Below are positions 32,250-47,200 of a DNA stretch of 64,000 nucleotides, in pieces (positions within the stretch are counted from its first letter, which is position 1; each line of letters starts with the position of its first letter). The position numbers and the translations under genes were made by a program. A model generated the notes under the pieces. It did no database searches, was not told the origin of the DNA, and saw nothing but the letters and a program-made list of their open reading frames with translations. The stretch lies in assembly GCA_026874595.1 (NCBI GenBank), contig CM049317.1, forward strand, positions 30,068,901-30,132,900, in the 5' to 3' direction. The stretch is from Sipunculus nudus (lineage: Eukaryota; Annelida; Sipuncula; Golfingiida; Sipunculidae).

Positions 32250-35200
32250 CTGCAACGAATACAGATACCAGATCAAATACAGTGTTTTCTAATGAGCTAA
32301 GAAAATAGCATATAAGGAATAAAGCTACTGCGCAATGAAATCCAGTGTATTACGCGTGACTAAAATGTAAATATTCTCTATTGCACCTATGCTTTGTCGC
32401 ATGATCAATACTAGAAAAATACTTTTTTAACTCGTTTAAAGTATTCAAATGTGTGAAATATAACAATATAATTTGTTTTTGTAAAAGTCACAGTAAGATG
32501 TATGGGAGTTTTATTCAGGGGGATAGTGAAAACATTAGAATGATATGTAAAAATTCTGGATCAGGATGAACTGTGGAAAATCTTGGCTAGTTGATAACAC
32601 TACTCGTGAGCAGAAGCACAACCGAAAATATGATCAGATGGTTCATAATTTCGGCTTTAACTATGACATCTCAAACAAATATATAAATGCTATTAAAATC
32701 ATGATTTCATATTTGAAATAGGGTCACTATGGGCTAACTTTACTTCTTTACTTTTTCTGACCATTATTAATCATTCTTGGTTACAAACAACAGTATTAAC
32801 GAAGTGTAAGGAGTCAATACACTGAGACAGATAGGAAAATTATAGACCACTTTATATATTTATTCGAAATACATTCATTGATGGAGAGAGTGGTAGAGAA
32901 AGGCACGCAAGAAATTAATTCCTGCAACACAAAAACCAATCTATTGTCAATATGTGCCAAATTCCGTTAACTGAGTCATACCTGGTCGTTTGCACTCATG
33001 ACTTTTTAATGCGGTGAGGTTGACTTAATCATGTTATTTCTTCAAGGCTTGACTTGACATATAAAAATTATGACTTTACACAATTTATCGAAAATTGGAG
33101 GGGATGTCAGCATGATCTCTTCTGGATAACACATCGCTATTAAGAAATCAAAATAATATACGGAAATTCGATAGATTCAGAACAAATGAAACATCCGTGA
33201 AATAGACAATGAACCTATCACCCAAGTTCACACATGATTGGAGGGACGGATCCAGGATTTTGAAAAGGGGCGGGTCACGCCCAGGAAGACTGATAAATAA
33301 CTAAAAAAAGTCTTCTGGTTCGGGAAGGAGGGGGTGAGGGTCGCATAATTTGGTTTGAAATCCTAAAAAGGTTGTTTCGGCTACAAAAAGGGAGGACCGC
33401 TCTCGACCCCCAACGCCCACCCCCTCCCCTAGAAACGCCAATTGATTGACACCCTAGTTTTTTTTTAAATTTAAACCTACAACTCCATGCATAATGACAT
33501 TTGTATACTGTAAATACATATCGGGTGTGATCCTGACCATGTAACCTAAGATTTTTGACTTTACTTAAAGATCTGACCGTATATTAGTCTGACCAAAATC
33601 CTTTAGATTCAGTTTAGATTCAGAATACAAAGAGAATTATACACAATCACCCTGGACCTTATGGGGGATTATGTATTGAAACTATAATGTAAACTTAATA
33701 GCATGAGGGCATTAATTACAAACAATACTTCAGAATCCAAAGATTGGCGTTCTAACCATTTGTTTCTTAGTATAATATAAACAGTAATCTGCTTGAAAAA
33801 AAATACCTACCGCCGTCTTACTGATCGAAAATTTCTTAATAAAGTTGAATGCCTTCGCTGAATCACGTTTATAGGCATGCCGAAGTTTCTGCCCCGCCAG
33901 AATCAGTCTGTTATAAGAGAAGTTGTGGTATAATTATACTATTGTGAAACTTCCTGTCTCTGAATACTGAACATGATCAAAGGTTAAACTGCGGATGAAA
34001 CATTCACTGGAACAGAGCAGAAAAGAAACATCTTATATAAGTAAGCAGATATTCCTAATTATGGCAAAAAAATTAGAAAAATACATTTTTAGTAGCAACA
34101 AAACATTCAAAATTATATGATGTATGGAAGTGAACTTGAAAACATACTAGTATGCTATAATTAACGCCAATTCCCCAGTATCTAAAAGTATAGCTCGGTC
34201 ATCCACAAAATCTAGATGAAAGCTTGCTCTCCTAGATTAAATAGGAGAAATATACTTAAAATAAGGAAATTTCCTCATTTTATATACTTTTCGTGGCATT
34301 ATTACAAAATAATTGAATCCTCCCAACCCTAAATAGTTAGGGTGTTTGGTTATATTGAATGGATACATCATTACAATAGATAAACCATGATTTGCAGAAA
34401 AAAATCTTAATGTGGTTTTTAGGACTGAAGATTGTTTTATTTGTTTAATTGACAGCACAGTATATTTATCATGTCTCAAACTGGAAATATCACCGTGTAT
34501 TAAATAAATGCAATTTTACAATATTCTGATGATGCACCAGTCATTGAATCGAGTTTTAAGAAGGTAACTTAAACTGGCATAGCCTCTTACTAACAATTCA
34601 GGATAAAGCATGAACACTGAATATATAAAGTTAACTGGCCTCAATCCTTTAAATCAGATTGTACGGCCGGTATTGTTAATTCTATATTTAAATGTCGTGG
34701 ATGTCTATCATTTCCAGATACAGACAAACACATGTAAACAGGATCCGTCCTGCACTGAACATGAGACCCCATTCCTCACTGGTAAACTTTGCTGACTGAG
34801 CAGGTGAGAGAGGCTTAATTACAGAGGGACGGATAAATCAGACAAAGATAGTTAAATTAAATCACCTGTCGTAAGCTTTGCCAGTCTTGATGGTTGTAGC
34901 AACTTTATCTCCAATCACCCACCAAAAACGGCTGTCAGTTTTCAACTGGATATTAGGCCATTTATAATGGGGTACGTAGGGGCGTGCTGCATTCAGGTCA
35001 CCCCCAATAATGATATCCTAACCACAATGAAGAAAAAATCAAATAATGTTTGCTTACTATTAGTCTAGATCCATCTTAGATGTTTTGCTAATCGTACCAT
35101 TAAGCATGCAGGTAGAGATTATTATTAAGCTAAATGAATGTATTAGAACGCTACAAAACATAAGCGTTATATGAACATTATATAGCTATTTTTTATTTGT

Positions 35201-38200
35201 CCAATAATGACCGATTAACAAAGCAATTGGCACTGCATCAGATAATCATAAGTGTGCAAAAAAAATCATTGCAAACAAACCAACGCGCTCTCTCAAGAAG
35301 GAGCATAGTGAAATTGGAAACATCCGAAATGAAAAAATCCCTCCATACTTTTCTTTTTCATTCAACTACATAAACTCACAGAAGTTTTAAAAACTCGCTG
35401 AACTTCGTCATACACATTCATCAGCGATTGAATCTCAGCTACAGCTTTTCTGGGTTTTACGTGAATAGCAATGAAGGCAAAGTCCTTAATATCTGCAACA
35501 GAGAGTGTCAATATAACCCCACTGACAGTTTAGCCATTGCTATTCTATCTACATGCATTCGGGGTTTTTTTTGCATGGATATTAACTAATTAGCCCTATT
35601 TGAGAGCATCAACTGTGCAAACATACCCGGATAACTTGACGTAAATCATTTTTCATGTACACACCCAATTACCTCCTTGATGACGAACTACTTCTTGTCC
35701 CACCCTTATTTATACTTCATCGCCAGCTGCAATATGGCATCGATTGCATCAATATTGATTGCAGCTTATCACAAAACTAGGTACGTACTGTCTTTAGGAG
35801 CATCAAATAAAATGGTGAAGGGTGGCCTCTCAAATTTGTCAGTGGTAAAAGAATCATCGTACTGAAACGAGTCCTTGACTTTGACGCGTGTGTGCCTGTA
35901 AAGAAAAAAAAAAATTAATCCGTTTGAGAGGAAAAAGGACCCTCTGAGCAATAACCAGTATCAATATCTCTATCCACAATTGTAATGCCAAAAGAGTCCA
36001 GGTAGTAGAAAACATTATAAAAGAGAAAAAAAAAAACAATGTACATGCTAATGATCCGAGGGTGCCGCATACAATCAGAGAAATCATAAAATTTACATTA
36101 TAAGTAACCTAATAATTGATGGTTATACATATAAAATATGATTATAACGCATCCCGATAACTTGACGCCATTATAATCCTCTTACTTGATTTTTAAGCAA
36201 TGTTATTTTAATTAATAATAATTATTATTATCAATAGTATTATTATAAATACTTAATATTTAAACATAATTACTGTGAAAATTATGATCTCAGAATTGTA
36301 TTTATTATTAATTTTATAATTATCAATCAATACCCCACAGTGCTTTGGCATACCTGTAGAAGAAGGCATATCGTTCCTTATGATATCTTGATTTTCCCAA
36401 CGGTTTACTAGGTATCACATCAAACTCATTTTGAATGCTGAAGGAATATAAGCAATCTCTGAGATATTTAATTTTACTCACAGATGTTAATATTATATCC
36501 GTGAACATCAATATCTTGCTGTATGATTCTGACCCATTTGATCAATTTCACCAGTCATTTTCTCTGTGAGAAATATGTGCTGGAATATGCTTTTGAATAA
36601 AAAAAAATAGATTTATTTTCATATTTAAAAAAAATATATTTTCCAGATAAAATGTTATTGTTAAACAGGACATTTTATCTCTATAGTTTGATATACCCAA
36701 TGTTCTTTTGTAAGTCCTATTCTTTACATAACCAAAGGGGTTTCGTTTTCTTCAACATTGACCGGGAAGTTTGGCTTTGAATTTTAATGTAATATATGTA
36801 ATTTTATACTGATTCGGTATTGGCAAATCAGAGGGGGGACTTCAACCCTTTGTGGCTTGTTGGGGTTTTTACAAGTATTTTTAGATAAAATCGACTTATT
36901 TAATATCATTCTACAAGAAGACAAGTGACCCATGGGTCATGACGCTCAGCCGACTAACATGTTGACAATATGTGCTTGCACAGGCAACTAATTAAGATAA
37001 TGTAGGTGGCATTATAGTTCATGCATATTAGCCCAAGTTCATCAAGACCCATAAGCACACCAAATCTGATGACAATCCAACCAGCCTTTCCTGAGGAATC
37101 TGGCAATTTGTGTGTATTTTGCATTTTTTTTCTGGTTTGCTCAAACAAGCCCCGTCACTCGGAGAATATACGTCACAGTGACCTAATTTCAGGTTTCTGA
37201 GAACTTTTGAGTAATTCTCAAGATGTCAAGTTAGAAGATTCTAGGTCCAATGGTTATGATTTGTGCCTTGCTTTGGTATCAAATTTTCAATTATTCTGGG
37301 GGTGCTTATAAGCCCCATAATTTGAAGAATATGGGTAATGGAGACCTTATTTCAGGTTTCCAAGAAGACTTTTCATGGACCTCCCTTGATATAAAGTTTG
37401 AAGACCCGAGGTCCAGTGATTATGATCTGTGCCCTGTTAACAGAAGACCACATCATTAAAGGTCTCAAAAATAAAGGAAAAAATCTGTAAAAAAAAAAAA
37501 AATCTAGGTGGCGCCACCAGTCTGCAGGAACTGATGAAACACTCAATGATCAATATGCATGCAAAGAATCATGGTGATCAATGCATTAGTTTTTCAGATA
37601 ATTGAGCTTTTGTATTAAATTTTGCATTTTCTGGGGGCTAATTAGGAGCACTATAGCTTGGAGGATATGGGTAACAGAGACCTAATTTCGGGTTTCCTTG
37701 GAGACTATTCATGGATCATCCAGGATATAAAGTTGAAAGATTCTAGGGTCCAGTGATTACGATTTTTGCCCTGTTAACAGATGATCAAATCTTTGAAAGT
37801 CTAAAAAACAGAGAAAACAAAACCGTAAAAAATCTAAAAAAAGGTGGCGCCACCAGTCTACAGAAACTGATGAAACATTCCATGACCAATATCCATGCAA
37901 AGAATCATGGTGATCAATGCATTAGTTGTTCAGATACTTGAGCTTTTGTATTAAATTTTCAAATATTCTGAAGGGTACTTCGAAGCCCACTAGTTCAGAG
38001 GTTTTGGGTAACAGAGACCTTATTTTAGGTGTTTCAAGGAGACTTTTCTAGGTCCAGTCGTTACGAATTGTACCCTGTTAAAAGATGAAAGCATCTTTTA
38101 AGGTCTCAAAAATTGAGAAAAAATCGTTAAAAAATAAAGAAAATACAGGTGGCGCCACCAGTCTGCGGAAATTGATGAAATATTTCATGACCAATATCCA

Positions 38201-41200
38201 TGCGAAGAATTATGGTGATCAATGCATTAGTTGTTCAGATACTTTTGTATCAAATTTTCATTCTTAGGGGTACTTCGAAGCCCCATAGCTTTGAGGTTTT
38301 GGGTAACAGAGACCTAATTTTAGGTTTCAAAGGAGACTTTTTGTGGGCCTCCCTGCCTGTAAAGAAAGGGATTCTAGGTCCAGTTGTTACGATTTGTGGC
38401 CTGTTAACAGATGAAGGCATCTTTAAAGGTCTCAGAAATAGAATAACAAATCGTAAAAAAATCGAAAAATATACAGGTGGCGCCACCACTCCGCAAAAAC
38501 TGATGAAACACTCCATGATCAATATCCATGCAAAGAATCATGGTGATCAATGCATAAGTTGTTCAGATACTGGACCTTTTGTATCAAATTTTCCATTATT
38601 CTGGGTGGTACTTCGGAGCCCCATAGCTCGAAGAATATGGGTAACAGAGACCTAATTTCAGGTTTCTAAGGAGATTTTTCATGGACCCCTCTGGGTGTTA
38701 AGTTAGAAGATTCCAGGACCAGCGGTTACGATTTGTGCCTGGTTAACGAACGGACGGACGGACAGACGGACAGACGGACGGCAAGACGGACACACGCCGG
38801 ACAAAGGGTGATCGCTATAGCTCAGATGACTTTCAGTCAGCTGAGCTAAAACTGGAACATCATTCGATGAAGTCCGCGGATATGGACCAGTATTCGTCAT
38901 AAGACAGGTCTGCAGATGCACCCTTATTACTGTTAAGTAGAAGTAGTGCTGCTTCACAATCCCACTAGAATAAAGTTTGTGTGTTAACTGTCTCTATCAT
39001 TTAGTTCGGGTTAGCTATAGCGATCGCTCTTTGTTTGCTGTCCGTCCGGGCGTCCGTAAGCAGGGCACAAATGTTGAACTTTTTTTATAATTTTTTTTGG
39101 TGAGAAACCGCCTCCATTTTTTAAATGCTAACTTAACTACATATATGTACATCTGCAGATTTCCATTCTTGTTTCGGACTACGTGACAGGGCAGTATCAC
39201 ACGCTTCCTCTAATTTTATATCCTGGCGTTAACCAGGCCCCGTGACTACTGCACCTGCGGTGCGTAATTGTCCCCATTGCTGGGTCATACCACCGAGGAG
39301 CCCCCGAAAGGCGCACTCGTTTGTGAGTGAAACACGGCCGTTTGACACGACCTTCCCATTAAGCCTGCAAAGCGCTCACCCTGGGTTGGGGCCGACCGTG
39401 AAGAATCTCACCGCCTCGGCTGAGATTCGAACTCATGATCTCCCGGCTTTACCCCTGCGCTCTACCCCTTAGCCACAGAAGCTGGGCACAAATGTTAAAC
39501 TTAGAAACTTCTTAACCTAACAAACCCAGCCCGATCCAACGCAAATCTTCTTGACACATAAAAATTAGATCACAGTGACCTAGATTCTGTGAGGTAAGAG
39601 CCACAAAGATGAATGTGAGCAGCCTGAAAGTAAGACGGGCACAAAACTTAACCATTTGCCATAGAGAGTTCTAACGTAATTTAGGTTAACATCCATAGGT
39701 TTCTGAGCCAATATTATTAGACACCTGATATTAACTCACGGTGACCTACAATCTGCGAGGTTTGGGGAAAAAAATTTGAATACTCTAAAATTTAGAAAGG
39801 CACAAACTGTAACCGTTAGACCTAGAATTTTCCCAAGAAACATCCAAGTAGGATCTCGGTCACTTCCCTTGAAGTCCAAAAATGAGGCCACAGTGACATA
39901 ATCTGTGAAGTATAGTGCAAAAATGTTTGTGAGTAGCCTGAGAGTCATATCTGAAGACGTAACGTCTCACTTAATAGACATGAAGGTCTTTGGGAAGTCA
40001 CCTTTGATTCCTAAAATTAGGTCACTGTAATCTATATTCCACGAGTTATAAAAAACCATGATTTGAGCACCATGAAAATGACACTGACACGAAATGTTAG
40101 ACACCTAGAAATGTAAGATCTTTGCAGGTCCCGGTGAAGTCTTCTCTGTAAAATCAGTTAAAACCACTGTAAAATATGAAGAGAAAACATGATTTTGAGC
40201 ACCATGAAAGTGACAAAGGACACAAAACTTAACCCCTGTAAATAGAAATGTTATACCTAGAATCCAGAATTGTTAGTGTGAGGTCTCCTTGGAGACCTGA
40301 AATCAAGTCATGATGATGTTCATTCAGGAACTATTTGCAAAAGTTTTTTAATACCTAAATGTCAGACAGAACAAAAATTGTAGTAGTTAATATACCTCAA
40401 GATTAATAAACTTCCTGGGATTTCTGATAGTCTCTTTTTAAATTTTGACTTTTATAACATATATTTTGCATGCTATGTGGAAAATGTAATCTGAGCATTG
40501 AGAAAGTCAGATGGGCTTCAAAACATAACATTTAAACAAAAATAACTTAATTTGTTAATCTAATAGGTCCTGGTTAAAACTTCTCATAAACAAGAAATTT
40601 TGTCGCTGTAATCTATATTTTGCAAAAATATTTTGACCCTGAAGGCAAATTGTGTTAATGCATAGCATAGAGTTTACTGAGGGGCAATGAAAGGTGCTGA
40701 ATCATATTTGCTGAATGGTAAGCTGGCCGATGGACCAAAGTGCTTCATAATTGTTGGTTTTCATGGCAAACTGTGTTGATCATCCAGTAATTCTGATGTT
40801 TAAAATAAATGGCTAAATCTTTGTTGATTTTAAAGATAGAACATTGAATAAAGAATTTAACTGTAACAAATGAAAATATTTTTTCTACATGTCGATTATT
40901 GTTACATGGTATAATTTACATAATATGCTGTATGCAGATATATATAAATTTCACGGTGAAAGTTAACACTTTTTTCCAACATCTTTAAATCCCGCCTTCT
41001 TTAACAATATAACTTCCTTCACCTTTCAGTTTATTCTGTTAAAATTCCCAGTTACTCAAGAAACAAACTTATGATTGTTTCTAACTTTCTTCTAATATTT
41101 GCTTACATTAATATTTGAATATTCATAACACTATACCGTCTCCATCTGCAACTTACATGTCCTCTTACGACAGGCAGGAGTGAACATTTCCTTTACAAAT

Positions 41201-44200
41201 ATTCCTCAAGATGTACTTTGCTCCTAGGGTTTTTATATGTTAATTAAAAGAGACCATTATCATTCTGAATTTTCTTGATGTTTATCCAGATAATATGCAT
41301 AATTTGCATAAATTTGCATAATTTCATAGATAATAGCCAGTCAATTTTGACCAGTTTAAATGGTTTTTTTTAGATTTTAATAGAGATAATTTACATATTT
41401 TGTTTCAATTTGCATACGTAATAAGAAAGTAGCAAATAACTAAAATCAGTTTAAAATGGTCCTGGTGATTATTTTTAAGCCATGGGACTATATGTATGCA
41501 TTAAACGTTTCTAATCTCTAAAGGTAAGTTTAACTTTATATTGAATGTAATGGTATGCATTAAAATGATAAATATTGTTTATATCGCATCCAAGGAGATT
41601 TTTAGCAATAATGTTGATGTTCAGAGAAATAGCTATAAATGGCTGATTTTTAATGTCAAACGTTGCAATGAAACTTAATATAAGGCATACTGACATGCTG
41701 CTTTTACCGTTTCAGCTTTATAACACTGTCTCATGTGCATATAAATATGTATGCATATATATGCAATTCGCTGTGAATAAAAATCCCCCCCCCCCAAAAA
41801 AAAAAAAAAAACAACAAAAACTATAACATCCTCCGTTAATGAGAAACCTGCATACTGAATACTTGCATACCAATGTGTGAATGACAAATATATTCATGAC
41901 AACCTGTTGTAATATTATTTTTATTCTTAACCTTTATGTAATAGCTTCAAATAAGACTTTGAATTCATGCCCTACTATGGGTCAGACTTCTGAGCTTCTG
42001 AAGTAATGAAACCTGTTTGTGCACCATCGTGTTTTAACGAAACGTTTGAACCTCGTGAATTTTTAAATCAACCATTCACTTCCAACAACCTTCCTGGAGT
42101 AACTGCTTCGTGAGAAACCACTTGGAAACTAAGGTGTTAATAAAGTTGACCTGCAGCCTTTGACTTCCTGATTCAAAATTTAAAGGGGTTGTCTTGGATA
42201 GATGAGAAGAATAAATGTAAAGTTTAAATTTGAAAAATCATTTATAACTGGAATTAACCATATGAAAACAAAACATATAGAATATCTGACACCAGTGATC
42301 TTTAAATGTAAACCCTGAATTGATGAGCTTCATCAGTTAATGATTGATACCATATATGTGAAGTCATAATTCACTTATCAATCCAAAAAGGAATTCATCA
42401 CCTGAAAAAAACTGAGAGAAACATTAAAATTAATACGTGATCTTGACCCCTGACCTTTTGACATCAAAATGAAAAGGGTTCTATTTTTTTTTCCTATGAT
42501 GAAATAATTTATAGTTTGAAAACTACTGGTCAATCTAAAGGTGGTCATGATTGGTATATCCAGCTTGTGCAAAAGAAAATACTAAAAACAATGTACAAAT
42601 ACCTTCATAACGTGACAACCTCTCAAAATTGTTATATATGTTATAAATGTTATAAGGGGTATAAGGGTGTTCAAGCGCTCGACACTACGATATGTAGTGT
42701 TAGGGTCGACAAGTCCTTTTGGACAAAAAGTGAAAATAATTAGCCTGCCAACGAACCATAGAACATCCAAGCCCACCTCACCTCCTCGCGGTATACTCAT
42801 GTAACTGGTTCCTCACGGTGTCAGGCTAACACGCCATGACAAAGAGAAGGAAAACCCCTAACACAAACATACTGCGGGGGCTAACAACCCGCCCAGCTCT
42901 ACCAACTGTTATGGAAACTGCAAGGGAATAACAAGGAATTCAGCAGAAGCTGGAAATGGCGTTAATATGGCGCAAGTACAAGTACCTGATGAAGATAACA
43001 TCAGATTTGTGGAAAATATGACGCTCCTGGATCAAACCTGAGGAAATTCAGGGCTGACAATGTCTTTAACAAAGCCAAAAGAAACAATTAGTATAGGATG
43101 CTGGAATGAATAGACACTTTTTCTATTGGAAAATCAACTCAACTTGCTAAGGAAATGAATAGGTACAAAAAATTATAAAAATATAAAAAGATATTCTAAG
43201 GGTTAGTGAATGTAGATGGACAGGGTTTGGAAAGTCAAATAGACAGGAAATATGATGTTACCAAAATATTACAACCAACAATAAAAGCACAGTTCTAATT
43301 TAAAATAAAGAAACAAATAAGCACTGTATGATAATGAGGAGATGGAGAACACAGTTGAAAAAGAATGGCAAGATTTTGAGGAGTCTTATAATGATAAAGC
43401 AAGAGAAGTACTCGGATACAAAATGATAAAGCAGAAAAAAAATTGGATAAGTAAGAAATTATGGGACCTAGTGGATGATAGAGGGAGAATTAACCAGAAC
43501 ATGGAACAGGTAAAATCTTACAGAATCAAACAGTCTCAAAGACAAGTAAAAAGTGCAAGATTAGGAAGTAAAGAAAAACACGAGGAGAGACAAGAGAGCG
43601 TAGGCTGATGCTCAAAGCAAACCAAGCACTAGGACAGAGGAGAATAATGGAGTCATATGAGCTCACACGGACATTGTGCAACGATAGAAGAAAAACAATG
43701 AATGCGGTAAAAGACAATGATGGAAATATGATAACAGAAGAGATGGCCAGAGCAAAGAGATGGAACGAACTTTTTGAAGAAATTTTAAACAGAATAGTAC
43801 CAGAGAATCCTTTAACATATTAGGAATTAGAAATACAACCAGTCATAGAAGATATTGATGCAAACCATATAACAAAACAGAAATCAGAACCCGGGTTATT
43901 GAAATTAAAGAATGGTAGGGCAGGAGGGATAGATGGAATAACAACAGAATTATTATTAAAATCAAATACACAAACAACAGTTGATTGGCTTTATAAATTG
44001 TTTCGAACAATATGGGAGAGACAACAAGTTCCAAAGGAGTGGACACTGAGACTAATAGTCAAATTGCGAATGTCGAAGTAGAGAGGTATTACACTATTTT
44101 TGTACCAAGTAAGATTTTCGGTACAATTCTGATAGACAAAGGGATGAAGTTGATCATAAGCTGAGGGGTGAACAAGCTAGGTTCAGAAGAGGAAGGAGTA

Positions 44201-47200
44201 CAATCGAGCAAATATTATCGAGCTGCGTAATATTATCGAGCAAGTGGTGGAATAGAAAACTACTCTATATGTAACTTTTGTGGATTTTGAAATGGCTTTT
44301 GTTTCTGTGCATAGAGAGAGCTTATGTAAATAAAGAAAAGTTATGTAATACCTGGAAAGATTATTAAAATAATGCAAACTTTGTATGAGGATGGTGAAGG
44401 AGTAGTAAAATATGATGGTAACATTCAAATAGTCCAAGGTTAAGACAGAAGTGAAACAAGTAGATGTAATGTCAGGATTTACAATTTATTGATTGTGGAC
44501 TGGGTAATGAAAATGGCAACTGAGGAGAGTATTACTAGTATCAGGTGGAAAAGAATAGAGGAGTTAGATTTCGCCGATGATATGGCACTTTTGTCATCAA
44601 CTCACCAACACATGCAAAAGAAAGTAGAAAAAAATTGAGCCAATTTGCTAAAATAAAAGTAGGACTGAAATTAAACAAGAAGAGACAGAGATAATGACGA
44701 TCAATAGCAGAAATAATAGATCACTTCCAATTAAGAGCCAAAATCTAAACGCAGCGACAAAATACAAGTACCTTGGAGCAACAGTAAGCAATGTTAGGAG
44801 TGGTGAAGAAGACATTGAACACAACATATGCAGGGCAAGAACAACCTTTATGAAATAATCAAATATGGAATTCAAACATCTACTCTTTGAAAATCAATAT
44901 TAAACTCTTTAATGCGCTGGTCAATTCAGTACTTACCTATGGATGTGAAACACTTAATATAAAAGTAACAACAAAAAGTTAGACATCATTTGCATAAATA
45001 TCTAAGAAAGATCTTAAAAATTAGATGGCCATATACCATATCCAATTACGACATAATAATGAAGACAGGAGTAAGGAGAATAAGTGAAGAAGTTAAGATC
45101 AAGAGATGGAGGTTGACCAGTCATGTCTTGAGGATAGAGGAGGATAACAACTGCAGAGTGGCGCCGAAATGGAGACCCGAGGGAGAGGGGAAGGGAGGAC
45201 GTCCCTTAAACACGGGGAGAAGAACTGTTGAAAATGAAAGGAAAAACTAGGGTGGAGTAGTTGAAACATAGCCAGAACCACAAATTATAACCAGAGAGAC
45301 CGAACAAGCTAGAGGGAGCAGATTACAGCTTTATTGGACAGGGGCCCGAAGAGGATAGGTGAGGTAAATGTGATTATACCTACAGGTTATTAGACATCTC
45401 AATACAACACTAATACACTATTTTAAATATTTATCTCAGTGTTATAAATTTATTATAACACCCCTATCATATTGGTGGACCAGGTTTGTGTATCATCATT
45501 TGAACAGCTAATATGAGCATCTATAAACTCAAAATGAATCAAAATTTTCCAGTTATATAAATTATTGCATGCTTTGATATATCTAACATGCAGGGACCTC
45601 CAGCAAGAAATACAAGCAGAGTCAGATCTAGGATTTTTGTAAGGGGAGGGTCCAACCCAGGAAGTCTAATGCAAAAATATAAAAAAAAAACTCTAAAGAT
45701 TAAGAAAGGGAGGTGTCCAGGGCGGAAAAATTTGCTATAAAACCCTGAAAAAAATGTTGTTCCGGCCTAAGAGGGGGAGAGTCCGCCCCTCCACCCCGGA
45801 TCCGCCACTGACAAGGTAGGGCTCTGGTAGGCAAAACTTGTTTAAAAGCAACACATCAATGCAAGCAAGCACAGAACAAATTCTATGATATATCTAGGAA
45901 CTAATTTAAAGACTAGACTAGTGTTTAATATAAAAATATAAGAACTTAACCAAGAGCTTAAATATCATTTAAATGGCTGGTACATGGTATCAAATGTGTA
46001 TGTGTTATGTTATGTTGGACTACTTGTTGAGTTTTGTCTTTCTTGTTCTAATCTTTCAGCTTATTATTATTAAGGTGATGATGATGATGATTATGATGAT
46101 GCCCATATCCCCAAGTTCGTTAGGGCATAAGTAAATATACATTCATAAATATTCCTTGATGAAGTTCCTGAATTCAGATCATATGCCAGATCCACACAAA
46201 AATACAATCGATTCTTCACTCCCCTAATCATGAAGTGTTCTGAACATTTCATGAAATTCCTTTGATGATTGGTCGTTTACACAGGAACGGGGATGAAAGC
46301 ATACCCTCCTCGTGGAGGCAACGAGTCTCTTTGTTGATACACACGCTGAAATATTTATATCATTATACTATATTATATATCTTTTTCAACATTTGATCTT
46401 TTTCTCTGTTTGTCTTATGCTCCGACTGTAGATGGTCAGTTTGAGTTATTTGGCATTTTAATTATACACCTGTATCCACAGTCAACCAATTTATAAGATA
46501 CACCATGATACATAAATAAGATACACATTTTCCAGCTAGTATCCATTTGGCACTTTGCCTGCTTTCTGACAACGAAAAAGAAAGATGAAGTGATGAAAAA
46601 ATACACCAGAAATTTAGGGAGTGCAAGAAGCCGCTGCCACTACATATTAAAACGGAGAATGAACTGGCATTGCAAAACACAGCCCAACCTGGAAACCTAA
46701 ATTCAGGAAAATCACAGTGCTGTGCTGTTATTTTTGTAGTTGTTTAATTGCAATTTCTGCCCCTTTGAAATGTTAAACTTTCTCTTTACAATATGATCTT
46801 ATAGACACCTGTAATTAATAAGGGATCTATTTCACATCAAATAAGGCAAACCTGAAATTTTACCTTGGTGACCTTGAACTTAAAAGTGACCTTCACATTC
46901 AAATTTGGCAATAGCATCCACGCATATCCTTTTTACCTTCAAACAACGAAACCACGTAAATGGATGACTCCTATAAATAACTCTAACCAATAATGATTCT
47001 GAGGGACCTCGACATAACATAAATAGTATACCGTATTTCCTTGATCAGACGGGCCTAAAATAGTTGCCTGTCTTATGTAATCACCGAGGCTAAACAAAGT
47101 CCCAGAAAAACAAACGCCGGCCTTAAATAGACTGCGGTCTTGTTCAGAGGCATGGTGTCAGAGTTGTTCCATGTTTGCCGCCAGATGCCCTTTTCCTGTC

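Noticed and set aside
38200-38655. 151-residue plus-strand frame
   Set aside because: It spans more than one unit of the tandem array and repeats its own sequence.
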